Origin: Stenotrophomonas acidaminiphila
GTDB lineage: Bacteria; Pseudomonadota; Gammaproteobacteria; Xanthomonadales; Xanthomonadaceae
Length of the DNA: 64,000 nucleotides
NCBI GenBank assembly: GCA_002951995.1
Contig: CP019797.1
Coordinates: forward strand, 790,501 to 854,500
Direction: 5' to 3'
The notes beneath the pieces were generated by a model. The model made no database searches. It was not told the origin of the DNA and worked only from the letters and a program-made list of their open reading frames with translations. Positions 16,538 to 26,546 of this stretch are shown in pieces (within the stretch, counting starts at the first letter, position 1; each line of letters opens with the position of its first letter). The translations under genes were made by a program, and so were the position numbers.

Positions 16538-18237
16538 GGGCGTTGTCGCAGATCCTTCAACAGCGCGGCGAAATCACGCGCGAAGCCGGCCATGTCGAAC
16601 AGGCCGGCATCGCGGCGGGCCGCGGCCAGGCGTTGGCGCAGGCCGGCCAGCGCGGCCGGGTCGTTGCCCAGCCGGATCGCAGTGGCGACGAAGGCCGCAT
16701 CGTCGGCGGCGTTCATCTCGTCCAGCCCAAGGTGGTGGTTGAGGCTGCCGGCCACGCGCGCGGCGAAGGTGTGGCCGGGCGTGGTCAACACCGGGCAACC
16801 GGCCCACAGCGCGTCGGAGGCGGTGGTGTGGGCGTTGTAGGGATGGGTGTCGAGGAACAGGTCGGCATGCCGGTAGCGTGCCAGGTAGTGCGGGTGCGGC
16901 AGCTTGGGCATGAACACCAGGCGCGACGGATCGATGCCCTGCCGCTGCGCGACCTCGCGCAGGCGCTGGTCGGCCAGGCCCGGCCCCGACAGCAGCCACA
17001 GCACGCTGCCGGGGACCCCACGCAGCACCTCCAGCAGGCGCGCGACGCTGCGCGGGTTGAGCTTGTAGCTGTTGTTGAAGCAGCAGAACACGACGCCGCC
17101 GCCGTTGCCGTCGCGCCCGGGCAGGCCGCAGTCGCCGCGCGGCGGTGGCGCCTCGACCACGCGGGTGTTGTCCGAGGGCTGGAACGCGCGCGGCAGCCGC
17201 AGCACCTTTTCGCTGAACGCCGGCTCCAGTGCCGGCGGCAACACGAACGCGTCGGCCAGCACGTAATCGATCCACGGCGCGCCCGAGGTGCCGGGGTAGG
17301 CCAGCCAGTTGACCTGCAGCGGCGCCGGCCGCATCGCCAGCACTTCCGGGGTGCCGCCGCCACCCCAGCCGCGCAGGTCGAACAGCACGTCGATGCCGGC
17401 CTCGCGGATACGCGCGGCGATGGCCGCGTGCGGCATGCCATCGACCGCGTGCAGGGTGTGGGCCGCCGCCAGCAGGCGCTGGCGGATGCGGCTGCCGTCG
17501 TCGCCGTTGAGCGCGAACAGATGTACCTGCAGCCCGGCGTCGGTGCGCAGCTGCTCGAACAGCGCCACGGTCAGCAGCCCGGTGGGGTGCGCGCCGAAGC
17601 CATTGGAAAGGAAGCCCACCCGCAGCGGGCCGTCGGTGCGCAACTGCGCCGGTGGCAGCCGCGGGGTGGACGCGGCGATCACCTGTGCGCGCTGGCGGGC
17701 ACAGGCCAGCTGCTCGGCGGCGCTGGCGTCCTCGCTGAGGAAGGCGAACGGCTCCACCGCCGGGTTGCCCTGCGCCACCGCGCCGCGCACCTGCTGCGAC
17801 AGCGCCTCCAGCCCGCGCCAGTCGCACAGCCGCCGTTGCCAGTTCAGGCGCTGCGCGGCCACATAGGGCTCGTCCGGGAGCAGTGCATGGGCGCGGCGAT
17901 AGGCATCGGCGGCGGCCTCGGGCTGGCCGGCGTCCTCCAGCGCATGGCCCAGCCACAGCGCGATGCCGGGGTGCCCGGGAACCTGTCGCGAGGCGTGGCG
18001 CAGCAGGTTGGCCGCCTCCTCGTGGCGGCCCTGCATCCAGCGCGCGCGTCCCAGCCGGGCCAATGCTTCGGGGTGGTCATGGCGCAACTGCAGCGCGCGC
18101 TGCGCGGCGCGTTCGCCGGCGGCCACGTCGCCGGCGCCCAGCTCGGCGTCGGCCAGCATCACCCAGGCGATGAAGTCGGCCGGCTGGCGCTGTACCGCGC
18201 TGCGCAGGTGCTGGCGTTCGTCGTGCGGGACATTCAT
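16534..18237 (-). CDS. O-GlcNAc transferase-like TPR glycosyltransferase (SPINDLY family)
   Basis: A 567-residue protein nearly the same length as the Xanthomonas campestris OGT homologue of known structure. Residues 1 to about 135 are tetratricopeptide repeats; the rest is a two-lobed GT41 catalytic region. Visible key residues are His217 in SNGFGAHPTG, matching the conserved catalytic-site histidine of the family, and Lys392 in FNNSYKLNPRS, matching the lysine that contacts the UDP phosphate. HTTASDALWAGCPVLTTPG is the sugar-nucleotide loop. The natural substrate and donor of bacterial members are not firmly known. I chose the ATG at 18237; an open frame continues upstream to 18648 but is shadow of prfA. 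Downstream of prfA it takes the place that prmC has in E. coli. The stop comes from a REP element. Confidence 0.9.
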   Translation of the reverse strand: MNVPHDERQHLRSAVQRQPADFIAWVMLADAELGAGDVAAGERAAQRALQLRHDHPEALARLGRARWMQGRHEEAANLLRHASRQVPGHPGIALWLGHALEDAGQPEAAADAYRRAHALLPDEPYVAAQRLNWQRRLCDWRGLEALSQQVRGAVAQGNPAVEPFAFLSEDASAAEQLACARQRAQVIAASTPRLPPAQLRTDGPLRVGFLSNGFGAHPTGLLTVALFEQLRTDAGLQVHLFALNGDDGSRIRQRLLAAAHTLHAVDGMPHAAIAARIREAGIDVLFDLRGWGGGGTPEVLAMRPAPLQVNWLAYPGTSGAPWIDYVLADAFVLPPALEPAFSEKVLRLPRAFQPSDNTRVVEAPPPRGDCGLPGRDGNGGGVVFCCFNNSYKLNPRSVARLLEVLRGVPGSVLWLLSGPGLADQRLREVAQRQGIDPSRLVFMPKLPHPHYLARYRHADLFLDTHPYNAHTTASDALWAGCPVLTTPGHTFAARVAGSLNHHLGLDEMNAADDAAFVATAIRLGNDPAALAGLRQRLAAARRDAGLFDMAGFARDFAALLKDLRQRP

Positions 18238-18329
18238 GCGGTGGCGGAACCCTCTGCTGCGATGTGCCGATTGTGCGGGCGTGGTCGTGCATCTGCCGCG
18301 GGACGGCCGACAGTGACGACGCGCGGACC

Positions 18330-19415
18330 TCAGGTGCCCTCGGACAGGCGCGCCAGTTCGTCCACCTGGTGCTCGTGCAGCAGGCGGCCGACCAGCGCGT
18401 CCAGGTCGCCTTCGATCACGTTGGGCAGGTCGTACAGGGTCAGGCCCTCGACCCGGTGGTCGGTGATCCGGCCCTGCGGGAAGTTGTAGGTGCGGATGCG
18501 CTGGCTGCGGTCGCCGCTGCCGACCTGCAGGCGCCGCGATTCGGCCTGCGCGGCCGCCTGCCGGCTGCGCTCGGCGTCCAGCAGCTGCGCCTTGAGCCGC
18601 TTCATCGCCTTGTCGCGGTTGGCGTGCTGGCTGCGCTCGGTCTGGCACTCGACCACCACCCCGGTCGGCACGTGGGTGATGCGGATCGCCGATTCGGTCT
18701 TGTTGACGTGCTGGCCGCCGGCGCCGGACGAGCGGAAGGTGTCCACCTTCAGGTCGGCCGGATTGATGGCGATGTCCTCGACGTCGTCGGCCTCGGGAAT
18801 GATCGCCACGGTGGCCGCGGAGGTGTGGATGCGCCCCTGCGACTCGGTGGCCGGCACGCGCTGCACGCGGTGGGTGCCGGATTCGAACTTCAGCTTCGAG
18901 TACGCGCCGCGGCCGACCACGCGGGCCACGATCTCCTTGTAGCCGCCATGTTCGCCGGGGTTGTCCGATTCGATCTCGACCTTCCAGCCCTGGCGTTCGG
19001 CATAGCGGGCGTACATGCGGAACAGGTCGCCGGCGAAGATCGCCGCCTCGTCGCCGCCGGTGCCGGCGCGCACCTCCAGGAACAGGTTGCCTTCGTCGCG
19101 CGGGTCGCGCGGCACCAGCAGCAGCGCCAGTTCCTCGTCCAGCGCCTGCAGGCGCGCCTGCGCCGCGGCGATCTCCTCTTCGGCCAGCTCGCGCAGTTCG
19201 GGGTCGGCGCGCATCGCCTCAGCCGAGGCCAGGTCGGCGCGGGCGCGGCTTTCGGCGGCCAGCGCACTGGCCACCGGCTCGAGCTGGGCGAATTCGCGCG
19301 AGAGATCGCGGAAGCGCGTGTTGTCGGCGACCACGTCCGGGTCGGCAAGCAGGCGTTCCAGTTCTTCACGGCGCTCGGCCAGGGCCAGCAGCTTACGGCG
19401 CAGGGTCGGCGTCAT
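18330..19415 (-). CDS. prfA: peptide chain release factor 1
   Basis: RF1 recognises UAA and UAG stop codons and triggers release of the finished protein. The 361-residue protein has the GGQ catalytic motif in [18 protein letters not shown] and the codon-recognition tripeptide PAT in [15 protein letters not shown]. The chosen ATG at 19415 lies inside the 3' end of hemA (23-base overlap), as in other proteobacteria, so the two are co-transcribed and probably coupled. The OGT-like gene follows 92 bases later in the same direction. Confidence 0.97.
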   Translation of the reverse strand: MTPTLRRKLLALAERREELERLLADPDVVADNTRFRDLSREFAQLEPVASALAAESRARADLASAEAMRADPELRELAEEEIAAAQARLQALDEELALLLVPRDPRDEGNLFLEVRAGTGGDEAAIFAGDLFRMYARYAERQGWKVEIESDNPGEHGGYKEIVARVVGRGAYSKLKFESGTHRVQRVPATESQGRIHTSAATVAIIPEADDVEDIAINPADLKVDTFRSSGAGGQHVNKTESAIRITHVPTGVVVECQTERSQHANRDKAMKRLKAQLLDAERSRQAAAQAESRRLQVGSGDRSQRIRTYNFPQGRITDHRVEGLTLYDLPNVIEGDLDALVGRLLHEHQVDELARLSEGT

Positions 19416-20676
19416 CGGTCCTCGCAATGGGGTGTCGATACCCGGGCACGGCCGGGAACAGGCGCTCGGCGGCACGGGTCAGGTCGGCGTCGCCTTCCAG
19501 CGCGGCCTGCCGCAGCGCGGCGGTAGGGGGGTGCAGCAGGCGGTTGGTCAGCCCGTGCGCGAGCTGCTCGAGCACCTCGTCGGCGGACTTGCCGTGGGCC
19601 AGTTGCTGCCGTGCCTTGTCCAGCAGTTCGGCGCGGGTGGCCTCGCCGAACGCGCGCAGCTGCTTGAGCGGCGCCTGCAGGTGGGTGGCGCGCAGGTTCT
19701 CCATGTAGCGGGAGACCTGCAGGTCGATGATCGCCTCCGCCTCGGCGGCGGCCTCGCGGCGGCTGCGGCGGTTCTCCTCCACGGCGCGCTCCATGTCGTC
19801 GACCGTGTACAGGTAGGCGTCGGCCAGCTCGCCCACGCCGGGTTCGATGTCGCGCGGCACCGCCAGGTCGAACAACAACATCGGCTTGTGCCTGCGCGCG
19901 CGCAGCGCGGCGGCAACCTGCCGCTGCAGGATCACCGGTTCGCGTGCGGCGGTGGCCGAAAACACCACGTCGGCCTCGGCCAGGTGGCGTTCCAGTTCGG
20001 TCAGCGGCAGCGCCACGCCGCCATGGCGGCTGGCCAGCTCCTGCGCGTGGGCGAGGGTACGGTTGGCGATCAGCAGCCGCTTCACCCGCGCTTCGCCCAG
20101 ATGCTTGGCGGCCAGCTCGATGGTCTCGCCGGCACCGACCAGCAGCACCACCGAGTCCTCCAGCCGGGCAAACGAATCCTGCGCCAGCCGCACCGCGGTC
20201 GACGCCACTGAAATGGGGTTGGCGCCGACCCGGGTGTCGGTGCGGGCGCGCTTGGCCACCGAGAACGTCTGCTGGAACAGCCGGTCCAGGTGCTGGCCGA
20301 TGGCGCCGTTGTCGCGCGCCAGCGCCCAGGCGTCCTTCACCTGGCCCAGGATCTGCGGCTCGCCCAGCACCATCGAATCCAGCCCGGTGGCGACGCGGAA
20401 CAGGTGGCGCACGGCGGCGTCGTCGCGGTGCTCGTACAGATACCCCTGCAGGTCGCCGGCATGGCTTTCCAGCCAGTGCGACAGGTGCCGGCCGTCATCG
20501 GCCACGGCATACAGTTCGGTGCGGTTGCAGGTGGACAGCAGCACCGCCTCGGCCAGTTGCGGCGATTGCCGCAGCGACGCCATCGCGCGCGCCAGCGCAT
20601 CGCCGCCGAAGGCCGCGCGTTCGCGCAGCTCCACCGGCGCGGTCTGATGGTTCAGTCCGAGCACCCACAGGGTCAT
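19393..20676 (-). CDS. hemA: glutamyl-tRNA reductase
   Basis: HemA reduces glutamyl-tRNA to glutamate-1-semialdehyde, the first committed step of heme synthesis in the C5 pathway. The 427-residue protein has the catalytic cysteine Cys50 in [22 protein letters not shown], an NADPH-binding region [18 protein letters not shown] and the C-terminal dimerisation helices. It begins an operon with prfA. The divergent TPR gene starts 68 bases away, so two promoters share that gap. Confidence 0.97.
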   Translation of the reverse strand: MTLWVLGLNHQTAPVELRERAAFGGDALARAMASLRQSPQLAEAVLLSTCNRTELYAVADDGRHLSHWLESHAGDLQGYLYEHRDDAAVRHLFRVATGLDSMVLGEPQILGQVKDAWALARDNGAIGQHLDRLFQQTFSVAKRARTDTRVGANPISVASTAVRLAQDSFARLEDSVVLLVGAGETIELAAKHLGEARVKRLLIANRTLAHAQELASRHGGVALPLTELERHLAEADVVFSATAAREPVILQRQVAAALRARRHKPMLLFDLAVPRDIEPGVGELADAYLYTVDDMERAVEENRRSRREAAAEAEAIIDLQVSRYMENLRATHLQAPLKQLRAFGEATRAELLDKARQQLAHGKSADEVLEQLAHGLTNRLLHPPTAALRQAALEGDADLTRAAERLFPAVPGYRHPIARTDDADPAP

Positions 20677-20744
20677 TCTGTTCAGTTGCTTGCGATAAGC
20701 TGCTGGCTGTTGATGGCCGCCATTTTACGGCCCGATTGCCGCAG

Positions 20745-22429
20745 ATGCCCATTTCCAGACCAACCCGGCTCACCCGTATAGGCAGCGTTGCGCTGCTGCT
20801 CCTGTCGTCGGCGCCCCTGCTGGCGGCCCCGCCACCGGCGGACCGTGCCCAGGCCGCGTCGCTGACGCCGGTGCTGGCGGGGAGTTCTCCCTGCAGGCGG
20901 GCAAGCTTGCCGACGCCGCGCGCTGGTACCTGCAGGCCGCGCGTGAGCACGCCGGCGATGTCGGCCTGGCCGAACGCGCCACCCGCATCGCCATGCTCGC
21001 CGACGACGAGGCCGGCGCCGCCGAAGCGCTGGCGCTGTGGGCGCAGCGCGCCCCCGGCGCGCTGGCGGTACGCGGTACCCGGGCGTCGCTGGCGCTGCGC
21101 CAGGGCGACACCCGGCTGGCGCGCAAGGAACTGCTGGCGGTGCTGCGTTCGCGCGAACCGCGGGCATGGCGGTATGCGGTATTGGCGCTGGCCACGGGCG
21201 GCCGCGACCCGGCGGCGCCGGCGACGGTGCTGGACCAACTGGTCGACGCCAACGCCATTCCCGACGATCTCGAGGCCTGGCAGGAGTTCGGCCGCCTGGC
21301 GCTGCGGATGGACCGCCCGGAGCTGGCGCGGCGCATGGTCGGCGAGGTGGTCAGGCGCTTCCCCGACGAACCGCGGGTGGCCCTGCTGCATGCGTCCCAG
21401 CTCAACCAGGCCGGCAGGAAGGACGAGGCGCTGGCGCTGTTGAAGGGCGTCGAGCCCAAGGCCGCCGGCGACGACGAGCTGCGCAACGCGCTGGCCTTCG
21501 CCTACGACGCCTTCGGCGAGCCCGGCGCGGCCGAACGGGTGCTCTCCGCCGGCACCCAGGACGTGCAGACCTGGGGCATGCGCGCCTCGCTGCTGGCCAA
21601 GCAGAAAGACGATGCCGCGCTGCTGGCGCTGTACCAGGACATCGCCGCCAGGGCCGGCAAGCCGGATCCGGACCAGCGCCTGCTGCTGGGCCGGATCGCC
21701 GAGTACCTCAAGCGCTATCGCGAAGCCGTGGACTGGTACCACGGCGTGCCCGGTGGCCCGCAGCGCAGCGAGGCGCGGCTGCGTGCGGTCAATGCGCTGC
21801 ACGAGCTGGGCGAGAAGGCGCAGGCGGCCGACGAGGTCCATGCCATCCAGGCCGATGCCTCGGTGGACGACGACGTGCGCCGCGATGCCTACCTGCTCGA
21901 AGCCGAGCTGCAGCAGCGCGACGAACGCAACGACGCCGAGGTCGGCATCCTCACCCGCGGCCTTGCCGCCTACCCGGACGACAGCGCGCTGCTGTATGCG
22001 CGGGCACTGGCCTGGGAGCGGCGCGACGACATTCCGCGCGCCGAGGCTGACCTGCGCAAGATCCTGGTCGCCGAGCCGGAGAACGTGGCCGCGCTCAATG
22101 CGCTGGGCTACACCCTGGCCGACCGCACCGGGCGCTACCAGGAGGCGTTGGAGCTGATCGACCGCGCACGCGTGGCCGAGCCGGACAACGCGGCCATCGT
22201 CGACAGCTATGGCTGGGTCCTGTACCGGCTGGGGCGCAGGGAGGAGGCGCTGGTGCAGCTGCGCCGGGCATGGAGCCTGAACAAGGACCCGGAGATCGCC
22301 GCGCACGTCGGCGAGGTGCTGTGGGTGCTCGGGCAGAAGGACGAGGCGCGGCGCTTCTTCGACGAGGCGCGCAGGCTGGATCCGGACAACCGCGCACTGC
22401 AGCGCGCGGTCGAGGCGCTTGGCGTATGA
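20745..22429 (+). CDS. exported tetratricopeptide-repeat protein (frameshifted as read)
   Basis: The gene starts at ATG 20745 with a signal peptide ([20 protein letters not shown]). The frame breaks at GGGG 20879-20882; one added G gives ...[22 protein letters not shown]..., and the rest continues to the stop at 22429 for a 561-residue protein. It is made of many TPR units, for example [33 protein letters not shown] helices and, near the end, [20 protein letters not shown] and [23 protein letters not shown] proteins mediate protein contacts; related proteins beside lolB are thought to be periplasmic or outer-membrane associated. The stop overlaps lolB as ATGA. The break is probably a sequencing error. 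Confidence 0.85.
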
Positions 22430-23076
22430 CGGCAATGACGTGGCGCTGGATGGTGGTGCCGTTGCTGGCCGGCGCGCTGGCCGGCTGCGGGTCGCTGGCG
22501 ACGCGGCAGCCGGCGCCGTCCACGCCGGTGCATTCGACCATCGAGCCGGCCGTGGAAACGGCGCGGCTGGCCGTGCTCGATACCGTCCCGGCGTGGTCGT
22601 TCCAGGGCCGGGTCGCGATCAGCAAGGGTCGCAACGGCGGCAACGGCCGCATCGACTGGCAGCAGCGCGGCGACGCCTACCAGGTGAGCCTGGCCGCGCC
22701 GGTGACGCGCCAGAGCTGGCAGCTGAGCGGCGGTGCCGGGCAGGTGGTGCGGCTGGACGGGCTGGAGGGCGGTCCGCGCAGTGGTGCCGAGGCCGGCGAG
22801 CTGCTGCGGCAGGCCACCGGCTGGGACATCCCGGTGGCGCAGCTGGCGGCCTGGGTGCGCGGCATGCGCGCCGCCGACGCCGCGGCACCCACCTACCTGG
22901 GCTACGACGCCGCGGGATTGCCGCGGGTCCTGGAGCAGGGTGGCTGGCGGATCGATTATCTCGACTGGTACCCGCAGGACGCCGGGCGGCCGGCGCTGCC
23001 GCGCCGCATCGAGGCGGTCAATGGCGACGCCAAGGTGCGGCTGATCGTGGATGAATGGAGCATGGGCGGGCAATGA
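22426..23076 (+). CDS. lolB: outer-membrane lipoprotein receptor LolB
   Basis: LolB takes lipoproteins from the periplasmic carrier LolA and inserts them in the inner leaflet of the outer membrane. The 216-residue protein has a signal peptide with lipobox LAGALAGC, the start of the LolB half-barrel [12 protein letters not shown], and the family pattern [20 protein letters not shown]. The ATG overlaps the preceding stop and its own stop overlaps ispE, both as ATGA. An upstream in-frame start at 22270 would lie inside the TPR gene and was rejected. Gene order lolB-ispE-prs is common to many gammaproteobacteria. Confidence 0.94.
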   Translation: MTAMTWRWMVVPLLAGALAGCGSLATRQPAPSTPVHSTIEPAVETARLAVLDTVPAWSFQGRVAISKGRNGGNGRIDWQQRGDAYQVSLAAPVTRQSWQLSGGAGQVVRLDGLEGGPRSGAEAGELLRQATGWDIPVAQLAAWVRGMRAADAAAPTYLGYDAAGLPRVLEQGGWRIDYLDWYPQDAGRPALPRRIEAVNGDAKVRLIVDEWSMGGQ

Positions 23077-23954
23077 ACACGGTTGTCGACGCGGCCGGCT
23101 GGTCGTACTGGCCGGCGCCGGCCAAGCTGAACCTGTTCCTGCGGATCACCGGCCGCCGGCCAGACGGCTATCACGAACTGCAGACCGTGTTCCGCCTGCT
23201 GGACTGGGGCGATCGCATCGGTCTGCGCCTGCGCGGCGACGGCCAGGTCCGCCGCGAGGGAGGCTCCGTTCCCGGCGTGGCCGAGGCCGACGACCTGGTG
23301 GTGCGTGCCGCGATTGCGCTGAAAGAGGCCGCCAACTGCGCCCAAGGCGTTGATATCAGCGTCGAAAAGCACATTCCGGCCGGTGGTGGCTTCGGCGGTG
23401 GCTCGTCCGACGCGGCGACCGTGCTGGTCGTACTCAACGCGTTGTGGGGCACCGGCCTGGGCGAGGAGGCGCTGGCGGCGCTGGGGCTGCGCCTGGGTGC
23501 GGACGTGCCGGTGTTCGTGCGTGGGCGCAACGCCTGGGCCGAAGGCGTCGGCGAGCGGCTGCGGCCGCTGGACCTGCCTCCGGCCTGGTACCTGCTGGTC
23601 GACCCGGGCGTGCATGTGCCCACCGCCGACCTGTTCCGTTCACCGGATTTGACGCGGGATGCCGCGCCCGCGAAAATAGCGGACTTCGCTTCCGGGACCG
23701 ACCTCGGGAATGCGTTCGAGCCGGTGCTGCGATGCCGGGAGCCCGCCGTCGATGCGGTGTTCCAGGCGCTTTCGCGCGTCGGCCGGGCACGGCTCACGGG
23801 GTCGGGAAGCGGTTGTTTCGTCGAGTTCGCCACGCGCGCTGCCGCCGAGCACGCCCGGGCGGAGTTGCCGGAGCGGCTGCGGGCATGGGTGGTTGCGGGC
23901 GCAGCGCGCTCGCCACTGCTCGATGCACTGGAAGCGATAGCAGTGAAGGATTGA
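23073..23954 (+). CDS. ispE: 4-diphosphocytidyl-2-C-methyl-D-erythritol kinase
   Basis: IspE phosphorylates CDP-methylerythritol in the MEP pathway of isoprenoid synthesis. The 293-residue GHMP kinase shows [20 protein letters not shown] at the N-terminus, the ATP loop [16 protein letters not shown] near residues 102-117, and the C-terminal motif [12 protein letters not shown]. The ATG at 23073 overlaps the lolB stop (ATGA). A tRNA-Gln gene starts three bases after the stop, so the two are probably on one transcript that is then processed. Confidence 0.96.
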   Translation: MNTVVDAAGWSYWPAPAKLNLFLRITGRRPDGYHELQTVFRLLDWGDRIGLRLRGDGQVRREGGSVPGVAEADDLVVRAAIALKEAANCAQGVDISVEKHIPAGGGFGGGSSDAATVLVVLNALWGTGLGEEALAALGLRLGADVPVFVRGRNAWAEGVGERLRPLDLPPAWYLLVDPGVHVPTADLFRSPDLTRDAAPAKIADFASGTDLGNAFEPVLRCREPAVDAVFQALSRVGRARLTGSGSGCFVEFATRAAAEHARAELPERLRAWVVAGAARSPLLDALEAIAVKD

Positions 23955-23957
23955 TGC

Positions 23958-24034
23958 AGGGGCGTCGCCAAGAGGCCCAAGGCACCAGGTTTTGATCCTG
24001 GCATTCGTAGGTTCGAATCCTACCGCCCCTGCCA
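23958..24034 (+). tRNA. tRNA-Gln (anticodon TTG)
   Basis: A complete 77-base cloverleaf. The acceptor stem AGGGGCG pairs with CGCCCCT, the anticodon loop contains TTG (glutamine, CAA/CAG), the T arm has GGTTCGAATCC, and CCA is encoded at the 3' end. It sits between ispE and prs, a position seen in many gammaproteobacteria. The 133 bases to prs contain no gene. Confidence 0.96.
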
Positions 24035-24167
24035 CTGCCCGGGTTTTCCCGTGGCAGCCCGCACGTTGCCGTGCGGGGAAGCAAAGCGCTGGCCGCGGAT
24101 GCCGGACGCTGCCGCCACAGGATGTTCCCCCGCTCCCGCTCTTTCGCCGCCGCCCGAGAAAGCCCAC

Positions 24168-25127
24168 ATGCAAGACGCCCAGAACCTGCTGGTTTTTTCC
24201 GGCAATGCCAACAAACCCCTTGCGCAGAGCATCTGCAAGGAGCTGGGCGTGCAGCCGGGCAAGGCGCTGGTCTCCAAGTTCTCCGACGGCGAAGTGCAGG
24301 TCGAGATCCAGGAGAACGTGCGCAAGCAGGACGTGTTCGTGGTGCAGCCGACCTGCGCGCCGAGCGCCGAGAACCTGATGGAGCTGCTGGTGATCATCGA
24401 CGCGCTCAAGCGCGCGAGCGCCGCCTCCGTCACTGCGGTGGTGCCGTACTTCGGCTACGCCCGCCAGGATCGCCGCATGCGCTCCTCGCGCGTGCCGATC
24501 ACCGCCAAGGTCGCCGCCAAGATGTTCTCGGCCGTGCATACCGACCAGATCCTCACGGTCGACCTGCACGCCGACCAGATCCAGGGCTTCTTCGACATGC
24601 CCGTGGACAACGTGTACGCCTCGCCGCTGCTGCTGGCCGACATCTGGCGCGCCTACGGCACCGACAACCTGATCGTGGTCAGCCCGGACGTCGGCGGCGT
24701 GGTGCGCGCTCGCGCGGTGGCCAAGCGCCTGGACGACGCCGACCTGGCGATCATCGACAAGCGCCGGCCGCGCGCCAACGTCGCCACGGTGATGAACATC
24801 ATCGGCGACGTCGAAGGCAAGACCTGCGTGATGGTCGACGACATCGTCGACACCGCCGGCACCCTGTGCGCCGCCGCCGCCGCGCTGAAGGCGCGCGGCG
24901 CGGTCAAGGTCGCCGCGTACTGCACCCACGCCGTGCTCTCGGGCCCGGCGGTGGACAACCTGAACAACTCCCAGCTCGACGAGCTGGTGGTGACCGACAC
25001 CATCCCGTTGTCCGACGTGGCCCGTGTCTGCACCAAGATCCGCCAGATCAGCGTGGCCGAGATGCTGGCCGAGACGATGCGCCGCATCGCCTTCGGCGAA
25101 TCGGTCAGCTCGATGTACGTGGATTGA
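24168..25127 (+). CDS. prs: ribose-phosphate pyrophosphokinase
   Basis: Prs makes PRPP from ribose-5-phosphate and ATP for nucleotide, histidine and tryptophan synthesis. The 319-residue protein has the ATP flap region [12 protein letters not shown], the metal site [12 protein letters not shown] and the PRPP-binding loop [13 protein letters not shown] at residues 221-233. I chose the ATG at 24168, which gives the usual family length; the open frame upstream covers the tRNA gap only. rplY follows 107 bases later. Confidence 0.97.
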   Translation: MQDAQNLLVFSGNANKPLAQSICKELGVQPGKALVSKFSDGEVQVEIQENVRKQDVFVVQPTCAPSAENLMELLVIIDALKRASAASVTAVVPYFGYARQDRRMRSSRVPITAKVAAKMFSAVHTDQILTVDLHADQIQGFFDMPVDNVYASPLLLADIWRAYGTDNLIVVSPDVGGVVRARAVAKRLDDADLAIIDKRRPRANVATVMNIIGDVEGKTCVMVDDIVDTAGTLCAAAAALKARGAVKVAAYCTHAVLSGPAVDNLNNSQLDELVVTDTIPLSDVARVCTKIRQISVAEMLAETMRRIAFGESVSSMYVD

Positions 25128-25197
25128 AGCATCCCGGTTCCCGGCGCCGTGCCGGGACCGGCAGCGGCATCCCTGGTCGCGGGGGTGCCTTCATTAC

Positions 25198-25213
25198 GCA
25201 CCGCATGCGGTGC
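25198..25213. promoter_or_regulatory. perfect 16-bp palindrome upstream of rplY
   Basis: GCACCGCATGCGGTGC is a perfect 16-base palindrome 21 bases before the rplY start. It could be a protein-binding site or a short RNA hairpin next to the ribosome-binding site. No regulator is known to me for it. Confidence 0.4.
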
Positions 25214-25234
25214 AACAACCAAGAGTAGTCAACA

Positions 25235-25837
25235 ATGGCAAAGTCCCACGAAATCAAAGTCGCCCGTCGCGACGTGCAGGGCAAGGGTGCGAGCCGCCGC
25301 CTGCGTCACGCCGGCCTGGTGCCGGGCATCGTCTATGGCGGTGACCGCGAGCCGGCGATGGTCGAGTTCAACCACAACGAAATCTGGCTGGCCCAGCAGA
25401 ACGAGTGGTTCTACTCCTCGATCATCGACCTGAACCTCGATGGCAGCATCTACAAGGTGCTGCTGCGCGACATGCAGCGCCACCCGTACAAGCAGCTGGT
25501 CATGCACCTGGACTTCCAGCGCGTGAACGAGAATGAAGTGCTCAACGCCACCGTGCCGCTGCACTTCATCAACGAGGAGATCTCCCCGGCCGGCAAGACC
25601 GCCGACGTGCTGGTCACCCACGAGCTGAAGGAAGTGCACATCGCCTGCCTGCCGAAGGACCTGCCGCAGTCGATCGAAGTCGACCTGGCGAACCTGACCG
25701 CCGGCGACATCATCTACCTGTCGCAGCTGAAGCTGCCGGCGGGCGTGGAAATCCCGGCGCTGAAGCTGGGCAAGGACCACGACGACGCCGTGGTCATCGC
25801 CAAGGCGCCGAGCGCTGCCGAGGAAGCCGCCGAGTAA
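25235..25837 (+). CDS. rplY: 50S ribosomal protein L25 (Ctc form)
   Basis: L25 binds 5S rRNA. At 200 residues this is the long form with a C-terminal Ctc/TL5 domain, as opposed to the 94-residue E. coli protein. The N-terminal 5S-binding region reads GKGASRRLRHAGLVPGIVYG, and the C-terminal domain includes DLPQSIEVDLANLTAGDIIY. It lies between prs and pth, a typical arrangement. A perfect 15-bp inverted repeat follows directly after the stop. Confidence 0.96.
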   Translation: MAKSHEIKVARRDVQGKGASRRLRHAGLVPGIVYGGDREPAMVEFNHNEIWLAQQNEWFYSSIIDLNLDGSIYKVLLRDMQRHPYKQLVMHLDFQRVNENEVLNATVPLHFINEEISPAGKTADVLVTHELKEVHIACLPKDLPQSIEVDLANLTAGDIIYLSQLKLPAGVEIPALKLGKDHDDAVVIAKAPSAAEEAAE

Positions 25838-25843
25838 TCGGCC

Positions 25844-25876
25844 GGCTGCGTCCGCCCGCAACGGGCGGACGCAGCC
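25844..25876 (+). terminator. perfect 15-bp stem-loop between rplY and pth
   Basis: GGCTGCGTCCGCCCG, a CAA loop and CGGGCGGACGCAGCC form a perfect 15-bp stem 6 bases after the rplY stop and 12 bases before the pth start. There is no T run, so it is not a classical terminator. It may protect the rplY 3' end, act as a processing site, or limit pth expression. Confidence 0.6.
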
Positions 25877-25888
25877 AACGGTGGACGC

Positions 25889-26470
25889 ATGACTGGCTTG
25901 CGCTTGATCGTCGGTCTGGGCAATCCCGGAACCGAACACGCCCGGACCCGGCACAACGCCGGGTTTCATTTCGTTGAGGCCCTGGCCGAACGGGCGGGCG
26001 CGCGCTGGGCGCTCGACGCCAAGCTGTTCGGCGAAGTGGCCAGGGTCGACATCGGCGGCCAGCCGGTATGGCTGCTCAAGCCCGCCACCTTCATGAACCT
26101 GTCCGGCAAGTCGGTGACGGCCGCGCAGCGGTTCTGGAAGATCGAGCCGGAACAGACCCTGCTCGCGCACGACGAGCTGGACCTGCCGCCGGGCACGGCG
26201 CGCCTGAAGTTCGATGGCGGCCACGGTGGCCAGAACGGCCTGCGCGACACCATCCGCCTGCTCGGGCATGGCCGGTTCCACCGCCTGCGCGTCGGCATCG
26301 GCCACCCGGGCCACAAGGACCGCGTGGTGCCGTGGGTGCTGGGCCGTCCGTCGAAGGACGACGAAGTGCTGATCGCGCGCGCCATCGACGACGCCATCGA
26401 CGTGCTGCCGCTGGCGGTCGCCGGCGACTTCAACGAGGCCATGAAGCGCCTGCACACGGGCAAGCCGTGA
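25889..26470 (+). CDS. pth: peptidyl-tRNA hydrolase
   Basis: Pth frees tRNA from peptidyl-tRNAs that drop off the ribosome. The 193-residue protein has [20 protein letters not shown] with the catalytic histidine His22, FMNLSGKSV, and [20 protein letters not shown], all hallmarks of the family. It follows rplY across a strong hairpin and precedes ychF by 76 bases, the common order in gammaproteobacteria. Confidence 0.97.
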   Translation: MTGLRLIVGLGNPGTEHARTRHNAGFHFVEALAERAGARWALDAKLFGEVARVDIGGQPVWLLKPATFMNLSGKSVTAAQRFWKIEPEQTLLAHDELDLPPGTARLKFDGGHGGQNGLRDTIRLLGHGRFHRLRVGIGHPGHKDRVVPWVLGRPSKDDEVLIARAIDDAIDVLPLAVAGDFNEAMKRLHTGKP

Positions 26471-26473
26471 TTG

Positions 26474-26520
26474 CGGCCTGCGCTTTCGCGGACCCCGGCG
26501 TCCGTGGAGAGCGCAGGCCG
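26474..26520 (+). other. nested inverted repeat between pth and ychF
   Basis: CGGCCTGCGCT (26474-26484) is matched by AGCGCAGGCCG (26510-26520), an 11-bp perfect outer stem, and inside it CGGAC and GTCCG form a second stem. The structure fills most of the pth-ychF gap and ends 26 bases before the ychF start. It may be an mRNA processing or stability element. Confidence 0.55.
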
Positions 26521-26546
26521 GAATCCCGAATCCTGGAGTTTGTTGC

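Noticed and set aside
16438..18489. A plus-strand open frame of about 680 codons opposite the OGT-like gene
   Set aside because: The minus-strand frame encodes a clear GT41 protein with catalytic residues; the plus-strand frame encodes nothing recognisable.
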